From contig OZ243967.1 in assembly GCA_965214695.1 (NCBI GenBank), positions 2,914,001 to 2,978,000 on the forward strand: a stretch of DNA of 64,000 nt, in the 5' to 3' direction. The notes under the pieces are model-generated. The model had not been told where the DNA came from. It worked only from the letters and a program-made list of their open reading frames with translations, and did no database searches. Both the position numbers and the translations under genes were made by a program. Below are positions 63,317-64,000 of this stretch, piece after piece. How positions within the stretch are numbered: the first letter of the stretch is position 1; every line of letters begins with the position of its first letter. This DNA is from JAPOXR01 sp965214695. Lineage in GTDB: Bacteria > Pseudomonadota > Alphaproteobacteria > Rhodobacterales > Rhodobacteraceae.

Positions 63317-64000
63317 TCAGCCCCTGCCGACCACGCCCTGTTCGACCCATGCGTCGAATTGCTTCAGGACGGCATCCGCAAATGCCTGGTCATTGATATG
63401 GGCACCGACCTCGGTGACCGGTACCACCTTCGGCATGACGGCGCGGGCCTCGCCGACCAGGGCTGCCAGGCCTTCCGGGTTGTGCGCCTCCTGGCCTTCA
63501 CGATCCCATTCCTCGATTCCGCCCGTTGGCAGGAAAAAATGGGTCGGACCAGAGGCCTTGGCCAGGCGTGCCGCCATTTCACGAATGCTGCCCCGCAACT
63601 CCCCGGCATTGAACACCGCGCTCTTGATCAGGCGATTATGTTCATGAAACGGGCGGTCGGCAAATTGCGGTGGAATTTCCTGCCAGCCGGCAAAATCCAG
63701 CAGGTCCAATGCGCCCGGTGCCACCATCTGCGGCACCCCGGCCCGACCTGCATTTGTCAGGCGGTCGGTGCCCGACGACACCAGTGAACCGGCCAGCATA
63801 TTGGCAAATTCCTGCATGCAGAAATCCATCACGCAGGCAAATGCGCCCTCGCCGGCCAGCTTTTCGAATGCCATGCCGCCCATGCCGGTCGAATGGAATA
63901 CCGCCACGTCAAAGCCGCGCTCCTCCAGCGCCGGCTTCAGGGCCTTCATGTATCGCAGGCAGCTGGACCCCAGCGATGTCATGCCGATCAGCGGATTCTC
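63317..64000 (-). CDS. UPF0261 / Tm-1-like ATP-binding protein, C-terminal part
   Basis: The frame is open to the right edge (ENPLIGMTSLGSSC), so the 5' end lies outside the window. About 228 residues are visible. Family features are FDVAVFHSTGMGGMAFEKLA, SSGTDRLTNAGRAGVPQMVAPGALD and the closing HFFLPTGGIEEWDREG. Members are related to the plant Tm-1 resistance protein N-domain and are often linked with aldolase-like partners; the molecular function is unclear. Confidence 0.85.
   Translation of the reverse strand, partial: ENPLIGMTSLGSSCLRYMKALKPALEERGFDVAVFHSTGMGGMAFEKLAGEGAFACVMDFCMQEFANMLAGSLVSSGTDRLTNAGRAGVPQMVAPGALDLLDFAGWQEIPPQFADRPFHEHNRLIKSAVFNAGELRGSIREMAARLAKASGPTHFFLPTGGIEEWDREGQEAHNPEGLAALVGEARAVMPKVVPVTEVGAHINDQAFADAVLKQFDAWVEQGVVGRG

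Overview
The window is GC-rich chromosomal DNA from an alphaproteobacterium. Evidence for this is the gene order miaB-phoH-ybeY-corC-lnt-metK-trmB, the hom-glpX-recJ cluster, a BioYNM biotin transporter, the GlcDEF glycolate oxidase and an RpoH-type promoter in front of an hsp20 gene. A Rhodospirillales- or Rhodobacterales-like source is plausible, but the sequence alone does not settle the genus. Most of the window is ordinary housekeeping and transport genes. Four stretches look accessory or decayed.

Layout. 1-4.2 kb: 3' part of a DUF4159 gene, a large membrane protein of the same cluster, a small K+ channel, and a 54-residue membrane protein antisense to the channel's 3' end. 4.3-6.5 kb: a compact minus-strand operon of lower GC encoding a two-helix membrane protein, an ImmA/IrrE metallopeptidase and a Beta-family protein. 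This is the best candidate for an undescribed, probably defence-related, system. 6.7-11.3 kb: an acyl-CoA ligase/thiolase pair facing a bioM-bioN-bioY operon. 12.3-13.7 kb: an alanine/glycine:cation symporter. 14.4-15.75 kb: an AbiE-type toxin-antitoxin locus whose toxin gene is cut off at what looks like an insertion-sequence end. 15.9-20.4 kb: glcDEF, then hsp20 with a sigma-32 promoter and a ROSE-like RNA thermometer.

20.5-30.6 kb: semialdehyde dehydrogenase, P1-family peptidase, Nudix hydrolase, Fic protein, a recombination scar with two gene remnants, class I aldolase, an EF-hand/ECF-sigma/periplasmic-sensor operon and a YbdK-type carboxylate-amine ligase. 30.7-35.1 kb: tRNA-Glu, recJ, glpX, hom. 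35.7-41.4 kb: small lipoprotein, creatininase-family enzyme, divergent amino-acid ABC binding protein and permease, secreted nuclease, DMT transporter, VapBC. 42.3-49 kb: MATE transporter, acyl-CoA dehydrogenase, glycerate kinase, CLC channel, haloacid dehalogenase. 49-52 kb: a decaying island with a frameshifted AAA ATPase, a broken serine recombinase and a Phd/PIN toxin-antitoxin pair. 52-62.4 kb: MFS transporter, the miaB-trmB block and aroA. 62.7-64 kb: an orphan FitA-like antitoxin, a short ORF ending at a second copy of the IS-like end, and the 3' part of a UPF0261 gene.

Relationships. The ligase, thiolase and BioYNM genes probably serve biotin or its acyl precursors. GlcDEF oxidises glycolate to glyoxylate, and the glycerate kinase further along could feed glyoxylate-derived glycerate into central metabolism. 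GlpX and class I aldolase serve gluconeogenesis. YbeY, PhoH, MiaB, TrmB and MetK link RNA maturation with SAM supply. Toxin-antitoxin parts recur at 14.4, 40.7, 50.8 and 62.7 kb, and the last copy and the 14.4 kb copy are incomplete.
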